Source: Lacticaseibacillus suibinensis (lineage in GTDB: Bacteria > Bacillota > Bacilli > Lactobacillales > Lactobacillaceae). From it: a stretch of DNA of 64,000 nucleotides. The translations under genes and the position numbers were made by a program. The stretch lies in contig NZ_RHOK01000005.1 of assembly GCF_003946175.1 (NCBI RefSeq), positions 1-64,000 of the forward strand. Direction: 5' to 3'. Positions 54,213 through 64,000 of the stretch are shown in pieces (within the stretch, counting starts at the first letter, position 1; each line of letters opens with the position of its first letter). Below the pieces are notes generated by a model. That model was not told where the DNA came from. It made no database searches and worked only from the letters and a program-made list of their open reading frames with translations.

Positions 54213-54512
54213 TTACCCTATTTGTCTCAGCCGCCGCCGGTTAACCCGACGCTGATTAAGACCCAGTGCCGTCAGCAGGCCAACTCCCAGCCACACCACC
54301 AGCGCGTCCTGTGTCTCCCCAGTGGCCGGTAGCGGACCAGGCGTTGGCCGCTTGGGCGGCTGTTCCGTTGGTGCCTCCGGTGTTGGCCAGGTTGGCGGCG
54401 ACGCGACGAGGGTGAAGCTTGCCGTGCTACGCATCTGATCAGCTTGCACCGGCTGCGCGGTGTAAAAGCTCAGGCCCAGCAAGGCGATTAAGAACCATCC
54501 CACTTTTTTCAT
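54213..54512 (-). CDS. cscD: Small LPXTG cell-wall-anchored protein (CscD-like)
   Basis: This 99-aa protein has a signal peptide (about 1-24, MKKVGWFLIALLGLSFYTAQPVQA). A Pro/Thr-rich spacer (about 38-60) follows, then the sortase motif LPATGE (61-66), a membrane helix and a basic tail (NQRRVNRRRLRQ). Such short LPXTG proteins are the fourth component of the csc (cell-surface complex) clusters of lactobacilli. The start overlaps the end of the DUF916 gene, so it is co-translated. The partner that it holds is not known. Confidence 0.85.
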   Translation of the reverse strand: MKKVGWFLIALLGLSFYTAQPVQADQMRSTASFTLVASPPTWPTPEAPTEQPPKRPTPGPLPATGETQDALVVWLGVGLLTALGLNQRRVNRRRLRQIG

Positions 54513-54515
54513 AGG

Positions 54516-55487
54516 TCACCCCCGCTGTCTACGGCCACGCCACCAACCGAGCCCGATGCCGAGCAGCAGCACCGCGACGAGCGCAACGGCCCAAGGCCAC
54601 CAGACCGGCGGGTTAACTTCCGGCGCCGGTGCTGGGGCCGCGGCGATGGCCTGCTTCAACGTGAAGTTCTTCGTCAAATGCCACTTGTAGTTGCCAGCGC
54701 TGGCGTCGATCACCAGCTGATACTCGCCTGCCGCCAAAGTTTTGGTCGGGGTGAGTTGGTAGTTAAACGCTGAAGTCGGCGCCATCGCGTAATCCGTGTT
54801 CTTTTGGGTGTAAACGGCGGTCTTCTGCCCAGCCGGCAGCACTTTCGCCTGCAACGTCATTTTGCCAAACAGCCGCGGGGCGGTGTTTTGGAGGGTCGCT
54901 TGAATGTGCTCAGTGGTGGCCTTCACGGCATCCAACTGCACCGCTGGTGGTACCAGCTTTTCGCTGGTTTGCAGCTGCACGGCTACCACCATCGCAAAAG
55001 CGTTGGTGACCGCAAAGCCACTGCCAGAAGCTTCTGCCGGTGGGGTTTCATCGCGGACATACACCGCGCCTAGGATTTGACCCGAGAAACCCTCTGCTGG
55101 CGGCTTCACCTGAAAAGTCACCTTCCGCCCCTGGTGCGCGGCCAGGGTCAGCGAGATGGGTTTCGACCCGATGGCCGTCAGTTGTAGCTTGGCAGAAACG
55201 GCTTTTTTCTGGTTCGGCGCGTATCCCACCTGACCATTGTCTTGGGTGAAAGCATTGGTCAGCTCCAGATTCAGTTGTTTATTCTGATCGGATTGATTGG
55301 CCACTGTCACTGTTAGGTTCTGGGTTTCACCCGGCTTAACTAGCAAATTGAACCAACCGCTGTCGCCACCGATTTGGTTCGCTGGCAACTCCGGCGTTAC
55401 CGTGAAGCCCGCCCCTTTCGCGGCCACTGGTTGACCTGGCCAGAACAGGCCTAGCAGGAGGAAAAGCCACCACCATCGTTTCATCAC
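54516..55487 (-). CDS. cscA: DUF916/WxL-interacting surface protein (CscA-like)
   Basis: This 323-aa protein has a signal peptide (about 1-23). The DUF916 domain (about 28-145, FTVTPELPANQIGGDSGWFNLLVKPGETQNLTVTV) binds WxL proteins. A second conserved domain (about 150-285) follows, then a membrane helix (about 297-314) and a basic RRGRRQR tail. It is anchored at the membrane. The gene sits between the WxL and LPXTG genes on one strand. Confidence 0.87.
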   Translation of the reverse strand: MMKRWWWLFLLLGLFWPGQPVAAKGAGFTVTPELPANQIGGDSGWFNLLVKPGETQNLTVTVANQSDQNKQLNLELTNAFTQDNGQVGYAPNQKKAVSAKLQLTAIGSKPISLTLAAHQGRKVTFQVKPPAEGFSGQILGAVYVRDETPPAEASGSGFAVTNAFAMVVAVQLQTSEKLVPPAVQLDAVKATTEHIQATLQNTAPRLFGKMTLQAKVLPAGQKTAVYTQKNTDYAMAPTSAFNYQLTPTKTLAAGEYQLVIDASAGNYKWHLTKNFTLKQAIAAAPAPAPEVNPPVWWPWAVALVAVLLLGIGLGWWRGRRQRG

Positions 55488-55573
55488 CGCACCCCCTCTC
55501 GCTACAAAACTGGGGTAACTTGGCCAAAAATTAGATTCCGTCTCAGCAGAAAGAAGTAAGCCTAATTCGCTGT

Positions 55574-56251
55574 TTATGCACCCGGCGCATCAGCTGCTGG
55601 CTCTGCCCCGAGTGTCCATGTTACTGTAGCCTGATAAGTGCCCGCTAATGGGGCTTCATTCGAATCAAGGGTCAATTTCGCAGTCTTCAGTGTAACAGTT
55701 GTCGATCCTGTACCATCACCAGCTGGCGCATTCAGTAGATTGGCACCAGATCCAGCAATGCTATCAGTGCTCAACTTGCCGGAAAAATTGTCGCCTTTAG
55801 GATCTCCACTCAACGTTAAAGAATTGACCTTGATATTACCACCAGTATCAAATTCACCTAATTGAGCTTTGAGCACCCATCCAGCGTTAGTACCGCGATA
55901 GTCTTCAACTTGGATAAGCTTTGCCGAGTTTCCGTCGTAACCCTTCTCTCCATTATTAACAGAATCGGCAACCAAATCAAAACTATTATTGCCATCAATA
56001 AATTCCTTCACCGTTTTCTGGCCAAAGTTGAGATTTGGCACGGCCTTCAGTACTAAAGCTTCACCTTCAATATTCAACTGAGCGATACTCTCTGCGTCAA
56101 CACTCTGATCCGTCTCTCCCAAAGCAAACCCATCGCCGGTAGTTGAACTAAGGTTGTTTGCTTCGGTACCTGCTGCCGACACCACAGCCGGCGCCCCTGT
56201 CGCCAATAATGCCGCAATTACACTACTAAATAACCATGTTGCTTTTTTCAT
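55574..56251 (-). CDS. WxL domain surface protein (CscC-like)
   Basis: This 225-aa secreted protein has a signal peptide (about 1-27) and the WxL domain. Its two motifs are WVL at 125-127 (GWVLKAQLGEF) and the C-terminal YQATVTWTL at 206-214. WxL domains attach non-covalently to peptidoglycan. It has no other domain, so it is a minimal WxL protein. The ATG at 56251 follows AAGGGGG. It precedes cscA by 86 bp. Confidence 0.88.
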   Translation of the reverse strand: MKKATWLFSSVIAALLATGAPAVVSAAGTEANNLSSTTGDGFALGETDQSVDAESIAQLNIEGEALVLKAVPNLNFGQKTVKEFIDGNNSFDLVADSVNNGEKGYDGNSAKLIQVEDYRGTNAGWVLKAQLGEFDTGGNIKVNSLTLSGDPKGDNFSGKLSTDSIAGSGANLLNAPAGDGTGSTTVTLKTAKLTLDSNEAPLAGTYQATVTWTLGAEPAADAPGA

Positions 56252-56640
56252 CCCAAAGTCCCCCTTGAAATTACTGACTGTGTCTCTTACAAACGGTCGC
56301 CTTCCGGGCCTTACACTACCCGCATTGCAGGCAACCAACACACTAACTTACCCAAGATCAACAGTCGCTGGCCGCGGCGGGTCCAGCCTCATTCGGTGTC
56401 ATTTGCGGGCCACGACCCCAGCCGTTAGCACCACCTCCTTAGTTGGCAGTCGGCACAACGCCTTGGCCAGACACCGCTCAACGCACTGGCACAGCGCGCC
56501 ATTGCTTTGAGTAACGGTCATCTTGCCACCAAATGCCAAAACGCGCCAGTTATTTGCTCATGCCATTAACAATCATTTCGCGCCAATTTCGCCGCTGACT
56601 ATTAATTACGCAATTACGGCGCCAAGGCACTTTAAAGCCA
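56252..56640. other. Spacer upstream of the csc cluster with no supported gene
   Basis: About 390 bases rich in GGCGCG/CGCGCC-like words and short repeats of TGGCGCG. Frames of about 118 codons exist on the plus strand but lack ribosome sites and do not resemble proteins. No consensus promoter for the WxL gene was found, so its promoter may be non-standard. Confidence 0.5.
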
Positions 56641-56665
56641 AAAAAAAAGCCGATTACTCGACTTA
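56641..56665 (-). terminator. Terminator of maf
   Basis: On the minus strand GTCGA, loop GTAA and TCGGC are followed by nine Ts, overlapping the end of maf. Confidence 0.65.
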
Positions 56666-57217
56666 TTGCTTGGCGGCTAGAACCCGCGATAATGTGCTAA
56701 TCGGTAGGCCCACCACATTGTAGAAATCACCGGCAATGGCTTTGACCAACAAACCGCCTTGACCCTGAATCCCGTAACCGCCGGCCTTATCCAACGGCTC
56801 GCCGGTCGCCACGTACTCCGCAATCTCCTTGGCCGTTAACGGCCAAAAAGTCACTTCGGTGGTCACCACCGTTTGCCGCATAGTTTTATCAGGCCAGTAA
56901 ACACACAGGCCGGTGTGGACTTGATGCGTCTGCCCTGACAGCGCGCTGAGCATCGCCGTCGCCGCCTCGGCCGTCTGGGGCTTGCCGAGCAGCTCACCGT
57001 TGAAAGCCACCATGGTATCCGCAGCAATCACCGTGGCACCGGGATGCTCGCGCGCCACGGCACCGCATTTGGCTGCGGCTAGCCGCTGCACATAAGCGCG
57101 CGGCGGCAGGATGGGCAAGGCCCGCTCATCAATAGCGGCCGGCATCACGGTAAAGTCAGGCACCACACGCTTGAGTAATGCTTGGCGGCGCGGCGAGTTG
57201 CTGGCTAAGATAATCAT
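56663..57217 (-). CDS. maf: Maf family nucleotide pyrophosphatase
   Basis: This 184-aa protein is [17 protein letters not shown] at its start, the hallmark SxSPRR-type motif. It also has [17 protein letters not shown] and [26 protein letters not shown]. Maf proteins hydrolyse noncanonical nucleoside triphosphates such as dTTP/UTP or m5UTP. The ATG overlaps the mutL stop (ATGA), so translation is coupled. Confidence 0.92.
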   Translation of the reverse strand: MIILASNSPRRQALLKRVVPDFTVMPAAIDERALPILPPRAYVQRLAAAKCGAVAREHPGATVIAADTMVAFNGELLGKPQTAEAATAMLSALSGQTHQVHTGLCVYWPDKTMRQTVVTTEVTFWPLTAKEIAEYVATGEPLDKAGGYGIQGQGGLLVKAIAGDFYNVVGLPISTLSRVLAAKQ

Positions 57218-59133
57218 TTCGCGCCTCCGAAGCTGGTGTGGCTGTCCTGAATGCGCTTGAACATTTTTTCCAAATCTGTATTGGAAAAATGCACCAGCGT
57301 CGGCCGGCCATGCGGGCAGTTGAAGGGATTTTCGCATTCGGCTAGGTGCTTGAGCAGCGCCTCGGCTTGCGGGGCATCTAGGTGATGGTTGGCCTTGATG
57401 GCTTGTTTACAGCTCATCATGATGGCGGTTTGTTCCCGAAACGCCGCCACCGTGACATGGCCTTCATTCAGCACCCAGTCGATGATGGCGCGGACGGTTT
57501 GTTCCTCCTCGCCTTTTTTGAACCAGGTTGGATGCTGGCGCACAACAAAAGTATTTTGGCCAAAGTCTTCCAGTTCAATGCCGACCCCGGCCAACACCTC
57601 ACGGCGGGCACGAATGGTCACGGCATCGCTGGCCGGATAGTCCAAGGTGATTGGCACCAGTAGCGCTTGTTCATCGCTGCTGACTTCGCCGATTTCCCGG
57701 CGCAGGCGCTCGTAATTAACCCGCTCTTGGGCGGCGTGCTGATCCAGCATGTACAAACCATCTGGTGCTTCAGCCAGCAGGTAAGTGCCGTGGACCTGAC
57801 CCAGATAGCGCAGCTCGCTGGGGAACCGTTCAACCGGCTTGTCATCCCGGGTCAAATCGGGTACGACCGGTTGCGGCGCTTGTTGGTATTTCTCATCCCA
57901 AGCCGCCAGGCGGTCAGGTTCATCAAAAATCGGCCGGGCATCCAGTTCATCAATGGCGAGGCCGGTAGAGGCCCTAGTCTCAGGCGCCGCGCTCGGACGC
58001 TGTTGTTCAGGCAGCGGTGCTGGGTCTTCATGCACCATATCTGGTGCGGCCGGCTGGGGGTTGGTGACTTGGTTCAAGGCGATAGTCAGCTGGTCCATGT
58101 CCACTGGCTTGTGTTGCCGCAAGTTGTGCAAGGCATCAGGAATCAGGTTCTCTCGGCCGAGCCGCTCACGAATGGTCGTTGTCAGCAGATTGCTCAGCTG
58201 GTCTTCCTTGCTGAGACGGACTTCCTGTTTGGTGGGATGGACGTTGACATCGACCAGCAGCGGATCGAGTTCAATGTTGATCACGGCCAGTGGATAGCGC
58301 CCCACCATCAGCTTGGAGCCATAGCCGGCGATAAAGGCCTTGATGAGCTGGAAGTTTTTGATGTAGCGACCGTTGACCATCAGGCTGATGTAATTACGCG
58401 AGGCCCGGGTAGTGTCAGGCAAGCTCGTGTAGCCGGTGACTTTGAAATCCAAGTCACTGCCACTAAAATCAAGCATGCTTTTGGCCACGCCCACCGAATA
58501 AATACCGGCGATGGTTTGCTGCAAATTGCCATGACCGGCGGTTTTCATCACGAGGTTATTGCCGTTCTTCAAGGTAAAGGCGATTTCTGGGTGCGCCAAC
58601 GCCAGCCGATTCACGATGTCCAGAATGTGGTTCAGCTCGGTACTTTGCGACTGGACATACTTCAGGCGGGCCGGTGTGTTGTAAAACAAATTTTTCACGC
58701 TAATCTGGGTGCCTTGGCGCAAGCCTTCCGAGTGCTGGTCAATCAGCTTGCCGCCTTGGATATGGGCAATCGTCCCCAACCCTGCCTCAGTCGCAGTGGC
58801 CAAGGTGACATCAGCGACGGCGGCAATCGACGCCAGCGCTTCACCGCGAAAGCCCAAGGTGTGGACATTGAACAAGTCGCGGGTGGTCAGGATTTTTGAC
58901 GTCGCATGGCGCAGAAACGCCGTCGGCACGTCTTCAGCCTCGATGCCGATGCCGTTGTCGATGATTTGAATCAGTTTCAGCCCAGCATCTTGCACCACGA
59001 CATCGACCTGGGTGGCCTTGGCGTCGATACTGTTTTCCACTAATTCTTTGACCACTGAAGCCGGACGTTCGATCACTTCCCCAGCGGCGATTTGGTTGCT
59101 CAGGGTTTCTGAGAGCTGATGAATTTTAGGCAT
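57214..59133 (-). CDS. mutL: DNA mismatch repair protein MutL
   Basis: This 639-aa protein has the GHKL ATPase ([37 protein letters not shown]) and a C-terminal endonuclease domain. The metal motif [12 protein letters not shown] is present, as are [10 protein letters not shown] and CPHGRPT. It therefore belongs to the nicking MutL type of bacteria without MutH. It is 5 bp downstream of mutS. Confidence 0.96.
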   Translation of the reverse strand: MPKIHQLSETLSNQIAAGEVIERPASVVKELVENSIDAKATQVDVVVQDAGLKLIQIIDNGIGIEAEDVPTAFLRHATSKILTTRDLFNVHTLGFRGEALASIAAVADVTLATATEAGLGTIAHIQGGKLIDQHSEGLRQGTQISVKNLFYNTPARLKYVQSQSTELNHILDIVNRLALAHPEIAFTLKNGNNLVMKTAGHGNLQQTIAGIYSVGVAKSMLDFSGSDLDFKVTGYTSLPDTTRASRNYISLMVNGRYIKNFQLIKAFIAGYGSKLMVGRYPLAVINIELDPLLVDVNVHPTKQEVRLSKEDQLSNLLTTTIRERLGRENLIPDALHNLRQHKPVDMDQLTIALNQVTNPQPAAPDMVHEDPAPLPEQQRPSAAPETRASTGLAIDELDARPIFDEPDRLAAWDEKYQQAPQPVVPDLTRDDKPVERFPSELRYLGQVHGTYLLAEAPDGLYMLDQHAAQERVNYERLRREIGEVSSDEQALLVPITLDYPASDAVTIRARREVLAGVGIELEDFGQNTFVVRQHPTWFKKGEEEQTVRAIIDWVLNEGHVTVAAFREQTAIMMSCKQAIKANHHLDAPQAEALLKHLAECENPFNCPHGRPTLVHFSNTDLEKMFKRIQDSHTSFGGAK

Positions 59134-59137
59134 AATC

Positions 59138-61705
59138 TCACTTCTTCTTTAGCTGCTTTTGCAGATCGTACAACAAATTCATGGCCTCCATCGGCGTTGC
59201 CGCCATGAGGTCAAACTTAGCTAATTTTTTCAGCACCGGACTGTCTTTGGGCTTCGGCGGCTCAGGCGCAAACAAGCTCAGCTGCGCGTCTTCCGCCGGG
59301 GCCGCAGCGGCCGGGGCTGGCTCTTGGCTGTTGTCTTCGAGTTTGGTCAAAATGGTATCCGCCCGGTTCAGCAAGCTACTTGGCAAACCGGCCAGCTTGG
59401 CGACGTGAATCCCGTAAGACTTATCCGCCGGCCCTGGCATCATTTTGTGCAAAAAGACCAGCGTACCGTTTTCTTCCACGGCACCGACATGGACATTAGC
59501 CAATTTTGGCAGGTCGTCCGCCAAGGCGGTGAGTTCGTGATAATGGGTCGAGAACAGCGTCTTGGCGTGGACATGATCATGCAGGTACTCGATGATGGCT
59601 TGGGCCAGCGCCATCCCGTCATAGGTGGCAGTGCCGCGGCCGATTTCATCGAACAAAATCAGTGAGCTGGCAGTGGCGTGACTCAACGCCGCGTTGGCTT
59701 CCAGCATTTCGACCATGAAGGTACTTTGGCCATTAGCCAAGTCGTCTGCGGCGCCGATGCGGGTATAGATTTGATCAAAAATCGGCATGCTGGCGTCATC
59801 CGCCGGTACAAAGGAACCAGCCTGGGCCATGATAACGGTTAAGGCCAGCTGGCGCATGTAGGTGCTTTTCCCAGACATGTTCGGCCCGGTGATGAGCAGA
59901 ATATCCGTGTCCTTGTCCATCACGACATCGTTAGGGATGTACTTGGCTTCCCCCAACACCTGCTCCACCACCGGATGGCGGCCGCCATGAATGGCCAGGT
60001 CGTGACTACCGGCGTGCATCGCTGGCCGGACGTAATGGTCGTTTTCTGCGACCACGGCAAAACTCTGTAGGACATCCAGCGCGGCGATCTGGGCCGCCAA
60101 CTTCTGCAGGCGCGCGATTTGGTCTTTAACCTGACCGCGAATGGTCTGAAACAAATCGTATTCCAGGCCGGTGGCGCGTTCTTCGGCTTCCAAAATCGTG
60201 CTTTCCTTGGCCTTCAGCTCTGGCGTGGTAAACCGCTCGGCGTTGGTCAGGGTTTGTTTGCGCTCGTAGCGGTCTTCTGGGACCTTGTCGAGCTGACTAT
60301 TGGTGACTTCGATGTAGTAGCCAAACACCTTGTTGTAGCGAATGCGCAGGTTGTGAATGCCAGTAGCTTGGCGTTCTGACGCTTCCAAATCGGCAATCCA
60401 CTGCTTGGAATTGGCCATGGCATCCCGGTATTCATCCAGCTTGGCATCATAGCCGCGCATGATCACCCCGCCATCGGTGACGGAAATCGGGGGTTCCGGT
60501 TCAATGGCGCGCCGAATCAGGCCGGCCACATCCGCTACGGGGTCGATGGCTTTCAGCAGCGCAGTAAAACTGCCATCATCCAGTTTTTGGAGCACAGCCT
60601 GCACTGTTGGCACTTGGTCGAGGGAAGTTTGAAGCTGGATCAAATCACGGCCATTGACTGTCCCAAACGCCACTCGGCCAGCGAGGCGCTCCAAATCATA
60701 GACTTTGGTCAGACGTTCTTGCAGCTCGCTGCGTTCAAAATAATGATCCAGTAAGTCTTGAACCTGATTTTGCCGGGCTAAAATGGCGTTCAAATCCAGC
60801 AACGGCCGGTCCAGCCACTGCTTCAGCAAGCGGCCGCCCATCGCAGTTTTGGTTTTATCCAGCACGGCCAGCAAGGTGTCGCCTTTGCGGCCGGTGCGAC
60901 TGTTTTTGATGATGTCCAAGTTGGTGCGGGCATCCTGGTCCATTTCCAAATAAGCTGCCGGTTCATAGTAGACCGCCTTTTGGATATGCGCTAGGCTGCG
61001 TTTTTGCGTGGTGAGCAGATACTGCATCAGCATCGACACCACCTGCACCGCCAGTTGGTCAGTCAAGTCTTGACTGACGTAGCTGGCTTCCGCGGAGACC
61101 ACGGCATCGGCTTTTGACAGGAGGCGCTCGCCCTGGCCCAGCAGTTTCTCATCTTCTGCGCTCAGTTCATTTGGCACGACAATTTCACGAGTACCTAACG
61201 CTGCCAGCTCATTTTGCAAGGTGAAGCGATTGCTCAGCACCGTCACCTTGAATTCGCCTGTCGATAAGTCGGCATAGGCCATGCCGTAACGGCCAGCTGC
61301 CGGCACCACCGCGGCGAGGTAATTGTTGGACTTGGCCTCGCCGATTTTGACATCCATCTTGGTGCCAGGCGTGACCAGCTGAATGACTTCGCGCTTGACC
61401 ATCCCCACCGCTTTTTTGGGGTCTTCCATTTGCTCACAAATGGCGACCTTGTAGCCGCGGTCAACGAGAATGTCGATGTAGCTTTGGGCAGCGTGATGCG
61501 GCACCCCACACATGGGAATGGGGTTTTCCGCATTCTTGCTGCGAGCGGTCAAAGTCAGCTCCAGAATTTGCGAGCCCTTGATGGCGTCATCGTTGAACAA
61601 TTCATAAAAGTCGCCAATGCGATAAAACAAAAACGCATCAGGATATTGATCTTTGACGGCCTGATACTGCTGCATCATCGGCGTCATACTGGTTTGCTTG
61701 GCCAT
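59138..61705 (-). CDS. mutS: DNA mismatch repair protein MutS
   Basis: This 855-aa protein recognises mismatches. The N-terminal Phe-X-Glu motif is [10 protein letters not shown] (about 26-36). The ATPase has Walker [13 protein letters not shown] and Walker [13 protein letters not shown]. The C-terminal tail ends in a basic helix and a short AlaPro-rich linker. It starts the mutS-mutL-maf operon. Its promoter is not obvious. Confidence 0.97.
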   Translation of the reverse strand: MAKQTSMTPMMQQYQAVKDQYPDAFLFYRIGDFYELFNDDAIKGSQILELTLTARSKNAENPIPMCGVPHHAAQSYIDILVDRGYKVAICEQMEDPKKAVGMVKREVIQLVTPGTKMDVKIGEAKSNNYLAAVVPAAGRYGMAYADLSTGEFKVTVLSNRFTLQNELAALGTREIVVPNELSAEDEKLLGQGERLLSKADAVVSAEASYVSQDLTDQLAVQVVSMLMQYLLTTQKRSLAHIQKAVYYEPAAYLEMDQDARTNLDIIKNSRTGRKGDTLLAVLDKTKTAMGGRLLKQWLDRPLLDLNAILARQNQVQDLLDHYFERSELQERLTKVYDLERLAGRVAFGTVNGRDLIQLQTSLDQVPTVQAVLQKLDDGSFTALLKAIDPVADVAGLIRRAIEPEPPISVTDGGVIMRGYDAKLDEYRDAMANSKQWIADLEASERQATGIHNLRIRYNKVFGYYIEVTNSQLDKVPEDRYERKQTLTNAERFTTPELKAKESTILEAEERATGLEYDLFQTIRGQVKDQIARLQKLAAQIAALDVLQSFAVVAENDHYVRPAMHAGSHDLAIHGGRHPVVEQVLGEAKYIPNDVVMDKDTDILLITGPNMSGKSTYMRQLALTVIMAQAGSFVPADDASMPIFDQIYTRIGAADDLANGQSTFMVEMLEANAALSHATASSLILFDEIGRGTATYDGMALAQAIIEYLHDHVHAKTLFSTHYHELTALADDLPKLANVHVGAVEENGTLVFLHKMMPGPADKSYGIHVAKLAGLPSSLLNRADTILTKLEDNSQEPAPAAAAPAEDAQLSLFAPEPPKPKDSPVLKKLAKFDLMAATPMEAMNLLYDLQKQLKKK

Positions 61706-61770
61706 GGTTTACTCCCTCACTCCAAATCGTTACCTATCATTTTAACACTAACTTCAGCGCTTGCGGACAG

Positions 61771-61790
61771 TGCCTCAGCCCACCAAAAAA
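61771..61790. repeat. 20-bp direct repeat, copy 1
   Basis: TGCCTCAGCCCACCAAAAAA is repeated exactly at 61950-61969. It equals the right end of A2 plus the start of the following terminator. Confidence 0.8.
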
Positions 61791-61835
61791 GCGTGTAGGG
61801 AACGCCGCGCCCACTCAAGTCACGCCAAAGGTGAA

Positions 61836-61960
61836 GGCAGAGTTACTTGCCAAAAGGCCGGAGCCGAGCCTGTAGCAACGCCATCGACCAAGCCCAAGGA
61901 ACGGGCTAGGCCAATGGCGTGACGACCTGTCGGCTCCAAAACCGCCTTTTGCCTCAGCCC
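61836..61960. repeat. Family A palindromic repeat, long form (A2)
   Basis: The ends are GGCAGAGTTACTTGCCAAAA and CCGCCTTTTGCCTCAGCCC, with GGAGCCGA/TCGGCTCC inside them. The interior is a palindrome ACGCCAT..AAGCCC/GGGCT..ATGGCGT (61878-61920), different in sequence from A1 and A3. It lies in the 61706-62014 spacer, which has no gene. Confidence 0.8.
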
Positions 61961-61969
61961 ACCAAAAAA
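61950..61969. repeat. 20-bp direct repeat, copy 2
   Basis: It is identical to 61771-61790 and 179 bp away from it. Confidence 0.8.
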
Positions 61970-61997
61970 CGCCAAGTTCCCGCTTGGGAGCTTGGCG
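61963..61997 (-). terminator. Terminator of the DUF1827-like gene
   Basis: CGCCAAG and CTTGGCG form the stem; on the minus strand the T-run TTTTTT follows. Confidence 0.8.
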
Positions 61998-62014
61998 CCG
62001 CGATTGGTTGAAAG

Positions 62015-62380
62015 CTAGCTCGCATCAGCCGAAGATAGCGGCTTTTCGATGATGACCAGGTCTTTCACGCGGATTTTCTTATGCAAATCGCCTTCGATTT
62101 CGGCTTTGGCCGAGTGGCTGATTTTGAGCGTTTGCGGATCGTCATTGGGCAACAGTTTGCTCAAGACAAAATCGACTTCGGTTTGCTTAATGTTGCGATG
62201 TTCATGGGTCATCACAATGTCCAGCTTATCAAACGCTTCAATCGAGTACACATGCACGGAGCCGAGCGTATAGAGACGGAACGTTTTCACATTGCTCTTA
62301 CCGTACAGATACCGCATGGTGTAAGGCAAAGACTTGTGCAAACTAAAGTTCAGACGAATCGGATTTTCAATCAATTTCAT
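62015..62380 (-). CDS. DUF1827-like small protein
   Basis: This 121-aa protein has FRLYTLGSVHVYSIEAFDKLDIVMTHEHRNIKQTEVDFVLSKLL in its middle, a pattern that I connect with DUF1827, a family of Lactobacillales. The last 40 residues hold LHKKIRVKDLVIIEKP. No function is known. It is monocistronic between mutS and groEL and follows a GGAG site. Confidence 0.6.
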   Translation of the reverse strand: MKLIENPIRLNFSLHKSLPYTMRYLYGKSNVKTFRLYTLGSVHVYSIEAFDKLDIVMTHEHRNIKQTEVDFVLSKLLPNDDPQTLKISHSAKAEIEGDLHKKIRVKDLVIIEKPLSSADAS

Positions 62381-62455
62381 ACGAATCAGCTCCTTTTCCC
62401 GTTTTATTTTACCACGCTGACCCCTGCCCGCGCATGTCTGACGCCGGCTACAGGC

Positions 62456-62491
62456 AAAAAAACAGTGACTCGCTCATTGCGAGTCACCGTT
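62456..62491 (-). terminator. Terminator of groEL
   Basis: On the minus strand ACGGTGACTCGC, loop AATGA and GCGAGTCACTGT are followed by TTTTTTT. The repeat A4 lies between it and the gene. Confidence 0.85.
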
Positions 62492-62497
62492 CTTGAT

Positions 62498-62537
62498 AGT
62501 CGCGCTCCAAAAGGCCCGAGCCTTTTGTCGCAGCCTT
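62498..62537. repeat. Family A repeat, reduced form (A4)
   Basis: It contains the hairpin AAAAGGC/GCCTTTT (62509-62526) and the end TTTTGTCGCAGCC, close to the groEL stop codon (62544). It lacks the left-end GTTAC and the variable interior. Confidence 0.6.
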
Positions 62538-62543
62538 GTTAGA

Positions 62544-64000
62544 TTACATCATGCCGCCCATGCCAGTCGGGTCTGGTTGAGCTGGCGCAGCGGTCTTTGG
62601 TTCTGGCTTGTCAGCTACAACCGCTTCCGTGGTCAGCAGCAAAGCAGCAACTGATGCCGCGTTTTGCAAAGCAGAACGGGTCACCTTAGTTGGGTCGATG
62701 ATGCCGGCTTCAGCCAAGTCTTCCCATTCGCCGGTAGCAGCGTTGAAGCCAAAGCCTGTCTTTTCGTGCTTCAGGCGCTCAACAATGACGGAGCCTTCCA
62801 ACCCAGCGTTCGTGGCAATCTGACGAACAGGTTCTTCCAAAGCACGCAGGACAATGTTGATCCCGGTTTGGACGTCGCCGTCTTCCTTCAGGTCTGCCAC
62901 TGCCTTAGCAGCGTTGACCAAAGCAACACCACCACCAGCAACGTAGCCTTCGTCAACCGCAGCACGGGTAGCGTTCAAGGCATCTTCAATGCGATACTTG
63001 CGTTCCTTCAGTTCGGTTTCCGTAGCGGCCCCAACGCGGATTACGGCAACACCGCCGGCCAACTTAGCCAAGCGTTCCTGCAGCTTCTCCTTGTCAAAGT
63101 CAGAGGTGGTTTCGTCGATTTGCTTGCGGATGGTGGCCACGCGTTCAGCAATGGCATCCTTGTCGCCAGCGCCTTCAACAATCGTGGTGTTGTCCTTGGT
63201 CACGGTCACCTTGCCGGCTTGGCCAAGCTGGTCGATCTTGGTATCCTTCAGATCCAGACCCAAATCGCCAGTGATGACAGTAGCGCCAGTCAAAGCAGCG
63301 ATGTCTTCCAGTTGAGCCTTACGCCGATCGCCGAAGCCAGGGGCCTTAACAGCAACGACATTGAAGGTCCCACGAATCTTGTTGAGGACCAAGGTTGGCA
63401 AAGCTTCACCGTCAACGTCGTCAGCAATAATCAAGAGGGCCTTACCTTGTTGCACGATTTCTTGCAGCAAAGGCAGGATGTCTTGGATGTTGGAAATCTT
63501 CTTGTCAGTGATCAAGATGTAAGGATTGTCGAGGTCAGCTTCCATCTTGTCGTTATCGGTCACCATGTACTGGGACAGGTAGCCGCGATCGAACTGCATC
63601 CCTTCAACGACAGAAAGCTCGGTTTGAATCCCTTTGCCTTCTTCAAGGGTGATAACGCCGTCGTGACCGACTTTTTCCATCGCGTCAGCAATCAAATCGC
63701 CGACTTCTGGACTGGAAGAAGAAACAGACGCAACCTGCGCGATTTCCTTCTTGCCGTTGACCTTATGGGAAATCTTGTGCAATTCATCAACCGCAGTCTT
63801 CGTTGCTTCTTCGATCCCCTTGCGGATGCCAACAGGGTTAGCACCGGCGGTCACGTTCTTCAGACCTTCACGAATGATGGCTTGGGCCAAAACCGTCGCG
63901 GTGGTGGTCCCATCACCGGCGATGTCGTTGGTCTTGGTTGCGACTTCAGCAACCAACTTGGCCCCCATGTTTTCGTAGTGGTCTTCTAATTCGATGCTCT
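62544..64000 (-). CDS. groL: Chaperonin GroEL, truncated by the window edge
   Basis: About 485 codons of the 60-kDa chaperonin are present, from [20 protein letters not shown] to the GGMM tail. It forms the 14-mer that folds proteins with GroES. The ATPase residues in [16 protein letters not shown], the conserved apical segment GFGDRRKA and the equatorial tail are seen. Only about the first 57 residues are outside. The start and its CIRCE/HrcA control region are not in the window. Confidence 0.97.
   Translation of the reverse strand, partial: SIELEDHYENMGAKLVAEVATKTNDIAGDGTTTATVLAQAIIREGLKNVTAGANPVGIRKGIEEATKTAVDELHKISHKVNGKKEIAQVASVSSSSPEVGDLIADAMEKVGHDGVITLEEGKGIQTELSVVEGMQFDRGYLSQYMVTDNDKMEADLDNPYILITDKKISNIQDILPLLQEIVQQGKALLIIADDVDGEALPTLVLNKIRGTFNVVAVKAPGFGDRRKAQLEDIAALTGATVITGDLGLDLKDTKIDQLGQAGKVTVTKDNTTIVEGAGDKDAIAERVATIRKQIDETTSDFDKEKLQERLAKLAGGVAVIRVGAATETELKERKYRIEDALNATRAAVDEGYVAGGGVALVNAAKAVADLKEDGDVQTGINIVLRALEEPVRQIATNAGLEGSVIVERLKHEKTGFGFNAATGEWEDLAEAGIIDPTKVTRSALQNAASVAALLLTTEAVVADKPEPKTAAPAQPDPTGMGGMM

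Noticed and set aside
57667-58899. 410-codon open frame on the plus strand opposite mutL
   Set aside because: An antisense shadow of mutL, which has all its catalytic motifs on the other strand.
62664-63989. 441-codon open frame on the plus strand opposite groEL
   Set aside because: It mirrors groEL codons, has no ribosome site and resembles no protein; long antisense frames arise from the GC-rich codon bias.

Overview
The window is a chromosomal segment from a Gram-positive lactic acid bacterium of the family Lactobacillaceae, most like the Lacticaseibacillus (L. casei) branch. The evidence is the gene order (ccpA/pepQ divergent pair, yutD-HAD, ireB-ruvX-DUF1292, mutS-mutL-maf, ruvAB-queA-tgt-yajC), a WxL/DUF916/LPXTG surface cluster, strong AGGAGG-type ribosome binding sites with frequent TTG and GTG starts, and a fairly GC-rich coding bias. 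No phage, insertion sequence, CRISPR array or tRNA was found. Nearly every open frame is intact; only groEL is cut, by the right edge.

Layout. 1-356: tandem rRNA-type promoters reading out of the window to the left. 357-9.8 kb: cvfD, cyclophilin, ferredoxin-NADP reductase, a PgpA-like protein, DedA, the yutD-HAD-membrane protein operon, a lipoprotein, a phosphoesterase and a YibE/F pair. 9.9-19.8 kb: GDPD, pepV, birA, a nucleotidase, a class A PBP, then divergent ccpA/pepQ sharing a cre-bearing spacer. 19.9-26 kb: envelope stress-type proteins (YtxH, DUF948), MscS, DUF368, CbpB and a glycerol/lactate-type aquaporin. 26-37.5 kb: a PASTA protein, YfcE, a MurI-RdgB fusion, yslB, trxA, mutS2-cvpA-zapA, DUF1292-ruvX-ireB, and alaS under a T-box. 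37.4-48.4 kb: a 51-aa membrane peptide, an unknown 306-aa protein, a DEAD helicase, nrnA-ytoI, dinB, zwf, mntR-type regulator and adhE with a Rex-type control region. 48.7-54.2 kb: yajC, tgt, a candidate 6S-like RNA, queA, ruvB, ruvA and a TVP38 protein. 54.2-64 kb: a minimal csc (WxL) cluster, maf-mutL-mutS, a DUF1827-like protein and groEL.

How it fits together. Several genes serve the same processes: redox and fermentation (adhE, aquaporin, zwf, Fpr, trxA), cell wall and undecaprenyl-phosphate recycling (PBP, DedA, DUF368, MurI), DNA repair (mutS, mutL, mutS2, ruvAB, ruvX, dinB, rdgB, maf) and signalling by c-di-AMP or Ser/Thr kinase (cbpB, nrnA, ireB, a PASTA protein).

The least explained features are intergenic. 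Two families of short palindromic repeats (here called A and B) sit mostly directly after stop codons. Their ends are conserved and their interiors are variable but self-complementary, and each family has long and short versions. A structured, independently terminated RNA candidate lies between queA and tgt on the opposite strand. No unambiguous new multi-gene system was seen; the repeats and the RNA are the best leads.
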